Source: Akkermansia muciniphila (GTDB taxonomy: Bacteria; Verrucomicrobiota; Verrucomicrobiia; Verrucomicrobiales; Akkermansiaceae). Taken from it: a stretch of 42,658 nt of DNA. The stretch is taken from positions 1 through 42,658 of the forward strand of contig CAMAQB010000021.1 in NCBI GenBank assembly GCA_945860285.1, written 5' to 3'. A model generated the notes under the pieces. The model was not told the origin of the DNA, did no database searches, and saw only the letters and a program-made list of their open reading frames with translations. Shown here piece after piece: positions 9,020 to 16,694 of this stretch. The position numbers were made by a program, and so were the translations under genes. The first letter of the stretch is position 1. Each line of letters starts with the position of its first letter.

Positions 9020-10738
9020 TCAGCTGATTTCCTGTTCAATGGCTTTCAGTGCAAGGAACAAGCCGTTCCAGCGCTGCAGGCGCGGTTGCAAGGCCGTTTT
9101 TTTTGTCACCAGATATTTGCGCACCAATTCCAGTCCGTTGGCGTAGTCGCGAAAAAACAACCGCAGTCCCTCCTCGTAATCCGCGCGCAATGCAGAGGCA
9201 AAGTTGTCTCCGCTGTTGAAAAGCCGGTCGCGGTAGTCGTGAACGATCTCCCTGCCGCTATGTACGGTCAAAACCACCAACACCCCCGCGCAAAGAAGCG
9301 CCGTCGACAACAGGATGAGAGGTACCCAGGGGATGTCGATCACGCCACAGGTGCCCGCGGCGATGAGCAATAGCAGCGACAGGATCATCACCAGGCGCAG
9401 AGAGGCATTGCGCTGGCGCAGCGCGAGGTCGAGCACTCCGCGGATCCGCAGGTTGCCGATGCACTGCGAAGAGGCCCGACCCATTCTCCTGACAAACTTC
9501 GCCTGCGACTGGCTCAGCCGCTGTTCGATTTTTTCCACACTTTCGATTTCGATTCCCATGGTTGAGCTGATTTTTTCCCGCAATGTTTCCCAATGGGCGC
9601 AGCAGAGCCGGATCATGTCGGAACAATCGTGCGCAGTGGCAGTCTCGACGGCGGCCTGCAGGCGATCCTGAATGATTCCTTCCATGCGGATCGCGGTGTC
9701 CTCGCCATTGACGATCCGCTTGAGGCTTGGCACCACTCTGAGCCTCTTTCCAAGAAGTTTTGCGGCCTCCCTTGTCTCCAGTTGGAACACCTCACCGATT
9801 CCACCAAGGCTCTGCGAGTGTTTGCGAACCATTTGTCCGCGCATGTTGTCGATCTCGCGTTCGACCTCCTCTAACAACCTGCCATCGCTTTCGATCGCCC
9901 GGGTTTGTATTTCGATCTTCTCCTCCACATCCTGCATCACGCCGGAAGCCGCGCGACGCAGCCGTTGCAGCATGTTTTTTCGGGCCGGGGACTCGCAGAT
10001 GCTTTTGGAAATGAAATCCTCGATTTCGATGATGCCGCTCTTCCGGCGTTTCTCTTCGCCGAAGGGCATGGATCGTTTCCCCTCGTAGGCCATTTTCGCG
10101 GAGACCGGAAAAACCGGCGGGATCATGCCGATCCGCTTCAGGGCGAGGTCGCGAAGATGATTTAGAATCACCGGGATGTCCTCCGGTTCGCGCTGGTCGC
10201 ATTGTTGCAAAAGGAACACCACTTTATGGAGCACGTCGTTCGATTGTCGGCAAAGGAAATCCCAGGTCGCGGCACCCCACGGGTTGCTGACGGGAAAAAC
10301 AAAAAGCAGCAGGTCGGCTACGGGAATGAAGCGTTCGGAAATCTCCTGGTGGGATTTCTCAACCGAATTGGTTCCCGGGGTGTCGACCAGATTGAAATCC
10401 TTTAAAAACTCAACCGGAGTGAAGCGCTCCAACAACAGACTGGTCACCTCGAAATCCCTTCTTTCCTCGCCGTATTTGTACCAGATCACCCGGTCTGTTT
10501 CCGGCAAAACATTGACCTTGCAAATGTTCTCGGCGAAGAGCGCGTTGAGGAGAGTCGATTTCCCGGCGTTCACTTCGCCGCAAACCACAAACAGAAACGG
10601 TGTCGCCAGACCTTCATCAAGAACATCGCGGCAGAGCCGGCCTATCGTATCGACGTTGTTTTCTTTCGCAAGTTCAAGGATTCCCGAAACCACATCGCTG
10701 AGGCGCTCACGGGTCGCGAAATATTTTTCTCCAAACAT
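9020..10738 (-). CDS. Bacterial dynamin-like GTPase
   Basis: 572 residues from the ATG at 10736-10738. A longer reading frame exists but its first 99 codons overlap the deacetylase gene in another frame and have no protein character. The G domain is clear: P-loop GEVNAGKST (54-62), switch threonine in LPETD (about 79-82), DTPGT (119-123) and a degenerate G4 QQCD (178-181) in place of NKxD or TKxD. Helical stalk-like sequence follows, then two closely spaced hydrophobic helices (about 447-465 and 470-493) that should insert in the membrane, then a helical tail. This order matches bacterial dynamin-like proteins that remodel or stabilise the inner membrane. It starts 32 bases after the polysaccharide deacetylase stop and is followed almost directly by the DUF3592 membrane protein. 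Confidence 0.87.
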   Translation of the reverse strand: MFGEKYFATRERLSDVVSGILELAKENNVDTIGRLCRDVLDEGLATPFLFVVCGEVNAGKSTLLNALFAENICKVNVLPETDRVIWYKYGEERRDFEVTSLLLERFTPVEFLKDFNLVDTPGTNSVEKSHQEISERFIPVADLLLFVFPVSNPWGAATWDFLCRQSNDVLHKVVFLLQQCDQREPEDIPVILNHLRDLALKRIGMIPPVFPVSAKMAYEGKRSMPFGEEKRRKSGIIEIEDFISKSICESPARKNMLQRLRRAASGVMQDVEEKIEIQTRAIESDGRLLEEVEREIDNMRGQMVRKHSQSLGGIGEVFQLETREAAKLLGKRLRVVPSLKRIVNGEDTAIRMEGIIQDRLQAAVETATAHDCSDMIRLCCAHWETLREKISSTMGIEIESVEKIEQRLSQSQAKFVRRMGRASSQCIGNLRIRGVLDLALRQRNASLRLVMILSLLLLIAAGTCGVIDIPWVPLILLSTALLCAGVLVVLTVHSGREIVHDYRDRLFNSGDNFASALRADYEEGLRLFFRDYANGLELVRKYLVTKKTALQPRLQRWNGLFLALKAIEQEIS

Positions 10739-10770
10739 GCGGCGATGCGAGCCGGATTCGTGGCGAATTC

Positions 10771-11643
10771 TTAGTCGCCCGTGCCGTGCAGTCCACCCGC
10801 AGCGGGTGATCCGGCCGATGCCTGGGCGGTGCCGGCCATGGCCAGCAGTTGCGAAACCGTGACAAAACGAAATCCTTTTCTCAGCAACCCGTCGAGCGTT
10901 TCCGGCATGGCATCCACCGAGGAACCGTGAAGGTCGTGAACCAGGATGATCGATCCGTTTTTCGTGCCACTGAGAATGCGCGATGTCACCACCGACGAGC
11001 CTGGACGTTTCCAGTCGAGCGGATCGACATCCCACAGAATGGTGGGATAGCCAAAAGTCTGATGAACCATTTGCCGCTGGCTTTGTGTCAGCGCGCCGTA
11101 GGGCGGACGCATGGTCCGGGGACGCACTCCCGAGGCATTGAAAATCGCGTCTTCCGTTTTGCGCATCTCGGAAATGACACGGTCATTCGACAAGCCGGAT
11201 AGTTTGGTGTGAGTGTAGGAGTGATTGCCGATCTCGTGACCTTCCGCCACGGTGCGGCGCACGATACCGGGATACATGTCCACACTCCGGCCAATCACAT
11301 AGAATGTCGCTTTGACATTTCTTGCCCGCAATATGTCGAGCAACCGGGGGGTGTTCGAGGCATGCGGGCCGTCATCAAAAGTGATCGCGATGTAGGGACC
11401 GGGAGCGGCGACGCGGCTGAACGATATGCCACCTGCTTTGTCGAAATTGGACGGCATGTTGACATCGGGATTGCGCATCGCGGCACCGCTGGTTGCCGGG
11501 GTGCGATACGCGGTGTTGGCCGTGGTTTTCACTGGCGGCACCGGCGTGCGGGATGGTGTCACTGGCGGGGATTTTTCCGGGGAACAACTTGCGAGGTACA
11601 ATGAGGCAAAAGCGGACAACAGGAGTTGGGTGGAGTGTTTCAT
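10771..11643 (-). CDS. Polysaccharide deacetylase lipoprotein (NodB homology, CE4)
   Basis: 290 residues. A lipoprotein signal peptide ends in the lipobox LASC with Cys20 as the modified residue, followed by a Pro/Ser/Thr linker. The NodB domain carries motif 1 TFDDGPH (88-95, general base and first metal Asp), motif 2 HSYTH (141-145, both metal histidines), motif 3 RPPYG (179-183), motif 4 DVDPLDW (205-211) and motif 5 with LVHD (His236). All catalytic residues are present, so it should remove N-acetyl groups from an amino-sugar polymer such as peptidoglycan or an exopolysaccharide. The substrate is not determined. It is the first gene of a minus-strand unit with the dynamin-like GTPase and DUF3592 protein. 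Confidence 0.92.
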   Translation of the reverse strand: MKHSTQLLLSAFASLYLASCSPEKSPPVTPSRTPVPPVKTTANTAYRTPATSGAAMRNPDVNMPSNFDKAGGISFSRVAAPGPYIAITFDDGPHASNTPRLLDILRARNVKATFYVIGRSVDMYPGIVRRTVAEGHEIGNHSYTHTKLSGLSNDRVISEMRKTEDAIFNASGVRPRTMRPPYGALTQSQRQMVHQTFGYPTILWDVDPLDWKRPGSSVVTSRILSGTKNGSIILVHDLHGSSVDAMPETLDGLLRKGFRFVTVSQLLAMAGTAQASAGSPAAGGLHGTGD

Positions 11644-11757
11644 TTCAGGCGGTTGTGGGCTGAGACGGCGCTGGGCAGGCTAAACTTCATTTCACTCCTT
11701 GTCACGCGTCAATTTCGCCCGATTGAGTTAATCCCCCGGCACGAATCGTCATGCGCT

Positions 11758-12055
11758 CCACGGCGATCAAGTTAGGGAAAAGCATGACAGTTGAATTCGT
11801 GGCATTTTCAACCACAGATTACGCAGATTTTCAAAGGCATTGAACGATCGTGAACTACATCCAACAGGTCCGTTACGCCTGGTGGCTAGTTTTCCTGTTT
11901 CTGTGAAATCTGAGTAATCTGTGGTCATTCTAACGATTATATGATGTGACCACGGATCTACCTTCATTGATTTCCCCCATGAATCTCTGTTTCACCCTCT
12001 GCGATTTTTGCATCCCAGCGTTTTGTTTCCTCCCGAGCTTGATCGCCCCGTCATG
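11758..12055. mobile_element. Possible non-autonomous element bounded by inverted 26-base motifs
   Basis: The left end reads CCACGGCGATCAAG then TTAGGGAAAAGC (11759-11784). The right end, read as reverse complement, contains GGCGATCAAGCTCGGGA (about 12035-12051). The same motif in both orientations bounds the insertion-sequence remnant at 27451-27788, where the inverted end reads CACGGCGATCAAG then CCAGGGAAAAGC. The interior contains no gene, only a second inverted pair (11811-11831 with 11905-11925). I infer a MITE-like or decayed derivative using the same ends; target duplications were not found. Confidence 0.45.
11811..11925. repeat. Inverted repeat pair of the CCACAGATTAC-CAGATT type
   Basis: ACCACAGATTACGCAGATTT (11811-11830) faces GAAATCTGAGTAATCTGTGG (11905-11924). 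The arms match at 19 of 21 positions and enclose about 73 bases. Similar dispersed palindromic sequence occurs in many bacterial genomes. It sits inside the possible mobile element at 11758-12055 and yields a spurious minus-strand open frame. Confidence 0.65.
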
Positions 12056-12073
12056 TGCTCTGGAAAAATCAGC

Positions 12074-12101
12074 TTGGCAAGGTGTTTAAAATCGATAGAT
12101 T
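12074..12101 (+). promoter_or_regulatory. Possible promoter of the tail-tube gene
   Basis: TTGGCA (12074-12079) and TAGATT (12096-12101) are 16 bases apart, 63 bases before the start codon. Both boxes are moderate matches to consensus. Confidence 0.33.
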
Positions 12102-12164
12102 GGAACCTGAACATGTTCTGCACTCCCGCCCCTGAGGGATATTGAACGGCAACATCCAACACCC

Positions 12165-12683
12165 ATGGCACAATTCACTGTCAACCCAACACGCTTCGAT
12201 CCCTACAAGAACTTCAAGTTCCGCGTGAAATGGGATGGCAAATACGTTGCCGGCATCAGCAAGATCAGCGGACTGATTCGCCACACCGAAGTGATAGGAT
12301 TCCGCGAAGGTGGCGATCCTTCGATCCAGCGCAAGTCACCCGGTCTCACCAGGTATGACGCCATAGTGCTGGAACGCGGAGTGACTCACGACCTTGAGTT
12401 TGAAAAGTGGGCCAATAAACTATCCCGCATTGGCACGGGGGCCGGAGCGGAAGTTTCGCTCAAGGACTTTCGCAAGAACATCGTGATCGAACTATACAAC
12501 GAAGCGGGCCAGCTTGCCATCGCCTACAAAGTTCACCGCTGCTGGGTGAGCGGCTACTGCGCTTTGCCCGAACTCGATGCCAATGCAGGGGCCGTAGCCA
12601 TAGAGTGGATCCAACTGGAAAACGAGGGATGGGAACGGGATAATGAAATCCCCGAATCGGCGGAGCCTGTGATCAAATCCTAG
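12165..12683 (+). CDS. Contractile-tail tube protein, T4 gp19/Pvc1-Afp1 family (orphan)
   Basis: 172 residues beginning with PYKNFKFRVKWDGKYVAGIS, the usual entry strand of gp19-like tube proteins of phages and extracellular contractile injection systems. It continues with a GL motif followed by EVIGFREGGDPS, then LTRYDAIVLERGVTHDLEFEKW and a C-terminal strand ending WIQLENEGWERD. All are typical of the conserved phage tail region family. It is slightly longer than the usual 145-150 residues. In an injection system this protein polymerises into the inner tube that carries effectors. No sheath, baseplate, spike, AAA ATPase or other tail gene is present within this window, so it stands alone. 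A lipase gene with its own promoter follows after 73 bases. Confidence 0.85.
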   Translation: MAQFTVNPTRFDPYKNFKFRVKWDGKYVAGISKISGLIRHTEVIGFREGGDPSIQRKSPGLTRYDAIVLERGVTHDLEFEKWANKLSRIGTGAGAEVSLKDFRKNIVIELYNEAGQLAIAYKVHRCWVSGYCALPELDANAGAVAIEWIQLENEGWERDNEIPESAEPVIKS

Positions 12684-12718
12684 AAACGCATGTCGTGGAC
12701 ATCAGAGAGGATGCCGAA

Positions 12719-12746
12719 TTGACATTCGCGGCATTCAAGCTAAGAT
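12719..12746 (+). promoter_or_regulatory. Strong promoter giving a near-leaderless lipase mRNA
   Basis: A perfect TTGACA -35 box (12719-12724), a 16-base spacer and a TAAGAT -10 box (12741-12746). The lipase ATG at 12757 is only 10 bases beyond the -10 box, so the transcript would start within a few bases of the start codon. Confidence 0.55.
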
Positions 12747-12756
12747 CCGGCACGAT

Positions 12757-13440
12757 ATGAAGAGAAAGAATTTCGCAACCATGCTTTGTCTGGGTCTGAT
12801 GCCGATGGCGGGCACGACGTCCGCAGAGGCGGGACAGAAAAAGCGGGTCGTGCTGGTTCACGGGATTTTCCAGCAGGGCGATTGCTTCAACCCGCTGAAG
12901 AAAAAACTCGAGCAGCAGGGCTGCGAGTGTTTGATTCCCGCGCTCAAACCTGCGGATGCGAATACCGGACTGGAACCGCTGGCCGCGCAATTGCGCAAGG
13001 AGATCGACCAGAAATGGGGTCGGGATGCTTCCATTCATATTGTCGCCCACAGCATGGGCGGTCTGGTTTCCCGCTACTACCTGCAGGAACTGGGAGGTTA
13101 TGCCCGCTGCGGATCATTGGTCACACTGGCAACTCCCCACCACGGCACCTGCATGGCATACTTCTACCCCGGCAAAGGTGCCTCGCAGATGAGACCCAAC
13201 AGCGAATTTTTACAACAACTCGATCAAACCTCGCATCGCCTGAAAGATGTGCGTCTGATTTCGTACCGCACTCCCTTCGATCTGATGATTCTACCTTCGA
13301 CCAGTTCCTGCTGGGATTGCGCGCAAAATGAAATGGTTTGGGCCCCGGCGCATCCGCTGGTGATGCATACACCGCGCGTTCAGCGGCATATTTTCGAGGT
13401 CATTCACTCGGACTCCCCGGCGGCAGGCCAGAGCAAGTAA
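12757..13440 (+). CDS. Secreted alpha/beta-hydrolase, triacylglycerol-lipase-like
   Basis: 227 residues. A signal peptide covers about residues 1-25 (cleavage near AEA). The mature protein starts with the oxyanion strand VVLVHGIFQQG (31-41), has the nucleophile elbow AHSMGG (Ser99) followed by LVSRYYL, then LATPHHGT as in bacterial lipases of the LipA/EstA type. Asp175 (TPFDLMI) and His199 (APAHPL) are the probable remaining triad members. It likely hydrolyses ester lipids outside the cytoplasm. Its own promoter lies just upstream and no ribosome-binding site is visible. The 3' end overlaps the convergent trmO gene by 37 bases. There is no lid domain of recognisable length and no foldase gene nearby. 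Confidence 0.85.
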   Translation: MKRKNFATMLCLGLMPMAGTTSAEAGQKKRVVLVHGIFQQGDCFNPLKKKLEQQGCECLIPALKPADANTGLEPLAAQLRKEIDQKWGRDASIHIVAHSMGGLVSRYYLQELGGYARCGSLVTLATPHHGTCMAYFYPGKGASQMRPNSEFLQQLDQTSHRLKDVRLISYRTPFDLMILPSTSSCWDCAQNEMVWAPAHPLVMHTPRVQRHIFEVIHSDSPAAGQSK

Positions 13441-14261
13441 AAGGCCAGTTGTGCCTGCTGGTCTGGAATCCCTTCCGCATATTCACCGCACAAAAGTTTC
13501 ATCGGAAATCCCGGAATCAGGCGGAGAATCGACACGCTGGAATCCTGCAATTGGAAAATCGCCCGCCATGCGCCGCAGCCGATTTCAAAAAGCCCCCCCG
13601 CCCTGCCGCGAATCCTTCGGGTCCGGTGCGGGGAGGGATCGCGCGAAAGCAGTTCCAACAACCGATCCGCAAAATCGACGTTCCACTTCGAGCGCAACCA
13701 GTCGATCTGGGTTTGCGCCAGATCGGCAAAGCGCACCGCGTAGCCGGGTTCCTTTTGCGACCACTGTTCGACTTCATCGAGCCATCCCGAACTCTCGTCG
13801 GGAAAGGCATCATACCCGGGAATGTACGGCTTGATGTCGAAAACGGGCGTCCCATCCACGAGATCGCAAGAACCCAACAACAATCGGAATCCTTCGATAC
13901 CCAACAAGCGCACCGGTGTCATGCCGAGCGCATTGGGCCGGTGCGGCGAGCGGGTCGCGAAAACCCCGCGGCGTTTCGCCATGCCCCGCGGCGGCAAGAC
14001 CAGCGAGCGCCACGATTGATTGCGGTGAAACCACCAGATCAGCCAGATGCGGGTGAAGCCCTGCAAATCCTGCAAACCATGACGCAACTCCTCGCGTGGC
14101 AGCAACTCGAGCACGCTGGTTTCCCCGGCATCCTCGTCGGGCTGGTGCAGGGCCTGGAACTTCACCGATTTGCCACTGCGAATGTGGCCGATGGCCCGGA
14201 TCGTCAATTCATCAGCAGCGGGCGTTTCATCATTCACCGAGGCGATGATGAAACATTTCAT
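13404..14261 (-). CDS. trmO: tRNA (N6-threonylcarbamoyladenosine37-N6)-methyltransferase TrmO
   Basis: 285 residues from the ATG at 14259-14261 (MKCFIIAS). A TTG codon ten codons upstream is a weaker alternative. The UPF0066/YaeB family signature is present: an IRAIGHIRS entry strand, the SAM-binding block RGVFATRSPHRPNALGMTPV and the VFDIKPYIPGYDAFP block. TrmO methylates N6 of t6A37 in tRNAs that decode ACY, using S-adenosylmethionine. The C-terminal extension (about residues 150-285, with VRFADLAQTQIDWL and an FPMKLL segment) matches the E. coli-type long form. It converges on the lipase gene with a 37-base overlap and is divergent from pxpB. Confidence 0.9.
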   Translation of the reverse strand: MKCFIIASVNDETPAADELTIRAIGHIRSGKSVKFQALHQPDEDAGETSVLELLPREELRHGLQDLQGFTRIWLIWWFHRNQSWRSLVLPPRGMAKRRGVFATRSPHRPNALGMTPVRLLGIEGFRLLLGSCDLVDGTPVFDIKPYIPGYDAFPDESSGWLDEVEQWSQKEPGYAVRFADLAQTQIDWLRSKWNVDFADRLLELLSRDPSPHRTRRIRGRAGGLFEIGCGAWRAIFQLQDSSVSILRLIPGFPMKLLCGEYAEGIPDQQAQLAFYLLWPAAGESE

Positions 14262-14357
14262 CAATTGTGCAAGATTGTGTTTGCCCGACAAGGATGACGG
14301 GCGCGCGATTGCGAGTGACGAAGTCGGAACCTTTGCCTATCATTGCGGCGGGAAATC

Positions 14358-14987
14358 ATGATGCGCTTCATCCCCTATGGTCCCGATGCTTGGATGATCG
14401 AGTTCGCAACGGAACCCGGCGCAGAAGCGTTCGCTCGCTGCCACAGTCTGATCGCGGATATCGAAAAACGTCCGCCTCTAGGTCTGCGTGAGTGGTCGGC
14501 CTCGTACACCCGCATCCTGCTTGAGTTCGCTCCCGGTCAATCGCCCGCCCGACTCTGGGAATGGATTCGTCCGGACGGTTCCACTGAAATCGCGAAGGAA
14601 GGCGCAGTAAAAACAATCCCGGTGAAATACAACGGACCTGATTTGCAGCGGGTTGCCGATCATGCGGGACTGACCGTTGACGAGGTGGTTGGGTTGCACA
14701 GCGCCCGACCCTATCTCGTGCAATTTCTCGGCTTCTCCCCCGGATTCCCCTACCTTCACGGGCTCGATCCGCGTCTCGCCACGCCGCGTCTGGACACCCC
14801 GCGCATCGTGATTTCCGCTGGTTCGGTGGCCATAGGCGGTTCTCAAACCGGAATCTATTCGCTGGCATCCGCTGGGGGATGGAACATCATCGGTCACACC
14901 GAAACCGTTCTTTTTGATGTCAATGCACCGCTGGAATCGGCATTCCATCTAGCTGCAGGCGATCACATCGTTTTCCAGCCGATCTAA
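14358..14987 (+). CDS. pxpB: 5-oxoprolinase subunit PxpB (KipI-like)
   Basis: 209 residues. The start was set at the first of two adjacent ATGs (14358) because GGCGGGA lies a few bases upstream; a TTG five codons earlier is possible. The AHS1/KipI pattern is clear: IPYGPDAWMIEF at the start, IPVKYNGPDLQRVAD in the middle, LHSARPYLVQFLGFSPGFPY, then RLDTPRIVISAGSVAIGGSQTGIYS and GGWNIIGHT. PxpA, PxpB and PxpC together form the prokaryotic ATP-dependent 5-oxoprolinase, which opens pyroglutamate to glutamate. It leads the gene order pxpB, pxpC, pxpA, with pxpC starting seven bases downstream. Confidence 0.93.
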   Translation: MMRFIPYGPDAWMIEFATEPGAEAFARCHSLIADIEKRPPLGLREWSASYTRILLEFAPGQSPARLWEWIRPDGSTEIAKEGAVKTIPVKYNGPDLQRVADHAGLTVDEVVGLHSARPYLVQFLGFSPGFPYLHGLDPRLATPRLDTPRIVISAGSVAIGGSQTGIYSLASAGGWNIIGHTETVLFDVNAPLESAFHLAAGDHIVFQPI

Positions 14988-14994
14988 CAAATTC

Positions 14995-15909
14995 ATGAGT
15001 TCCCGCTCCGAAAGCCAAACGACATCCGCCCGGGTCACCCAGGCGGTGTTGCGCGTGTTGTCGGCCGGCATGCACAGCAGCGTTCAGGATCTTGGTCGAC
15101 CAGGACTGAAGAAATGGGGTGTCCCCCGCGGCGGTGTCATGGATCGAAGTGTCTTTCACGCGGTCAACCACATCCTCGGAAATTCACGCACAGCGGCGGT
15201 TGTGGAAATTTTGTTAGGAAATGTTCGTTTCGAATGCCTTTGCGATACATGGGTTGTTCTCGGCGGAGCGGGACAAGGGTATGTGAACGGTCGTGCGATC
15301 CGGCGCATGCGGACCGAACGCCTACACAAGGGCGATCAGTTGTTCATCCCCCATCCGCAGCACGGGATCTGGAGTTATCTCGCAGTCGAGGGCGGATGGT
15401 CGGGAGATGAATGGCTGGACAGTCGTTCGGTCTGGCCTGCAGCAGGCATGGGGCGATTGCTGGTTAGCAATGACATTCTTGATCGCGATTCGGACTACTC
15501 GTTGGACCTTCCCAAAAGCGTCGCCGCCCGCTACATGACTGGTTTCGAATTGGAGCCAAGAAAGACAACGGACATCCGGGTGTGGCGCGGTCCGCAGTGG
15601 ATGTGGTTCTCCGAATCGGCGCAGAGGGATTTTTTTCTCAACCCATGGAAAATCTCCACGCGCAGCAACCGTGCGGGCTATCGCCTGGAGGGGGCCGCGG
15701 TGGCAGGACCACGGCAACAAATGATCAGCGAACCGATCGTGATAGGATCCATTCAGATTCCGCCGGACGGCAAACCGATCGTATTGTTGAACGATGGCCC
15801 CACCATCGGCGGATACCCGAAACTGGCGTTGATCGACGATGCGGATCTCGATCGCTTCTGCCAGATTGCACCGGGAGATCATTGTATTTTCCTCCTTCAA
15901 AATGCCTGA
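14995..15909 (+). CDS. pxpC: 5-oxoprolinase subunit PxpC (AHS2 family)
   Basis: 304 residues of the AHS2/biotin-dependent carboxyltransferase-like family. The N-terminal signature VLSAGMHSSVQDLGRPG is followed by GVPRGGVMD, an AAVVEILLG strand, VLGGAGQGYVNG and the C-terminal LNDGPTIGGYPKLALI with QIAPGD. With PxpB it forms the ATP-using part of 5-oxoprolinase. The size is typical. The pxpA gene begins within its last codons (ATG at 15902, stop at 15907), which suggests translational coupling and equal expression of the subunits. Confidence 0.93.
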   Translation: MSSRSESQTTSARVTQAVLRVLSAGMHSSVQDLGRPGLKKWGVPRGGVMDRSVFHAVNHILGNSRTAAVVEILLGNVRFECLCDTWVVLGGAGQGYVNGRAIRRMRTERLHKGDQLFIPHPQHGIWSYLAVEGGWSGDEWLDSRSVWPAAGMGRLLVSNDILDRDSDYSLDLPKSVAARYMTGFELEPRKTTDIRVWRGPQWMWFSESAQRDFFLNPWKISTRSNRAGYRLEGAAVAGPRQQMISEPIVIGSIQIPPDGKPIVLLNDGPTIGGYPKLALIDDADLDRFCQIAPGDHCIFLLQNA

Positions 15910-16621
15910 CATCACCGACATCAATTGCGACTTGGGAGAACATGAAACCGGCGCGCAAACCAGCGCCCTGATGCGATGGATCAGCTCTGCCAGCATTGCC
16001 TGCGGCGGCCATGCGGGCACGCCTTCAAGCATGCGTCACTGCGCTGAGGAAGCGGCCCGATGTCATGTTCATGTCGGCGCCCACCCTGGACTGGCCGATG
16101 CATTTGGCCGCGGTCGTTCGATACCAAACGTCGCGGAGTTCACGACTCTTCTGGAAAAACAAATTGCAAATTTGCTGCCGATTCTCGATGCCGTCGGTCT
16201 GCCACTGCATCATGTCAAGTTGCACGGTTCTCTCTATCACGCCACCGACCGGAGTGAGGAATTGGCCAGCGCCTATGTCGAGTGGATGTTGCGGAATCAT
16301 CCGCGTGCCATCATCTATGCGCGTTCGGGCGGACCGACATCGCGACGGGCGGAACAGCATGGTGCGACTGTATGGCACGAATTGTTTCTCGACCGCAACT
16401 ATCACGACGATGGTTCCCTCATTCCGAGGGAAATGAACGAGGCACTTTTGACCGACACCAGCCAGTTGAAGGAGAGACTCGAGCGATACCGCGAAGAAGG
16501 AGTCATCACTGCGCGATCCGGAAATCACTTGCCTCTTCGCGGTGACACGTTTTGCATCCACGGAGACACGCCACGGGCAGAAGCCTTCGCCCGCTGTGCA
16601 AACGGATTTCTCATGCTCTAA
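15902..16621 (+). CDS. pxpA: 5-oxoprolinase subunit PxpA (LamB/YcsF family)
   Basis: 239 residues from the ATG at 15902, which places the family signature DINCDLGE at the N-terminus; longer readings add an unrelated 21-residue leader. Later motifs fit: SIACGGHAGTP, VHVGAHPGLADAFGRG, HHVKLHGSLYH, ELFLDRNYHDDGSLIPR and the C-terminal FCIHGDTPRAEAFA. PxpA is the catalytic partner that handles 5-oxoproline together with PxpB/C. The start overlaps the pxpC stop by eight bases. The protein is a few residues shorter than the usual 245-255, without missing motifs. Confidence 0.93.
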   Translation: MPDITDINCDLGEHETGAQTSALMRWISSASIACGGHAGTPSSMRHCAEEAARCHVHVGAHPGLADAFGRGRSIPNVAEFTTLLEKQIANLLPILDAVGLPLHHVKLHGSLYHATDRSEELASAYVEWMLRNHPRAIIYARSGGPTSRRAEQHGATVWHELFLDRNYHDDGSLIPREMNEALLTDTSQLKERLERYREEGVITARSGNHLPLRGDTFCIHGDTPRAEAFARCANGFLML

Positions 16622-16694
16622 CGGTTCATCGATTCTGAAAATTTTCCCCTTTGTCCTTGCCGTAGCGGCGATTTTTTTTCATCCTGTTGGCATC

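Noticed and set aside
11767-11967. 66-codon minus-strand open frame
   Set aside because: It is generated by the inverted CCACAGATTAC repeat and has no start context or protein-like features.
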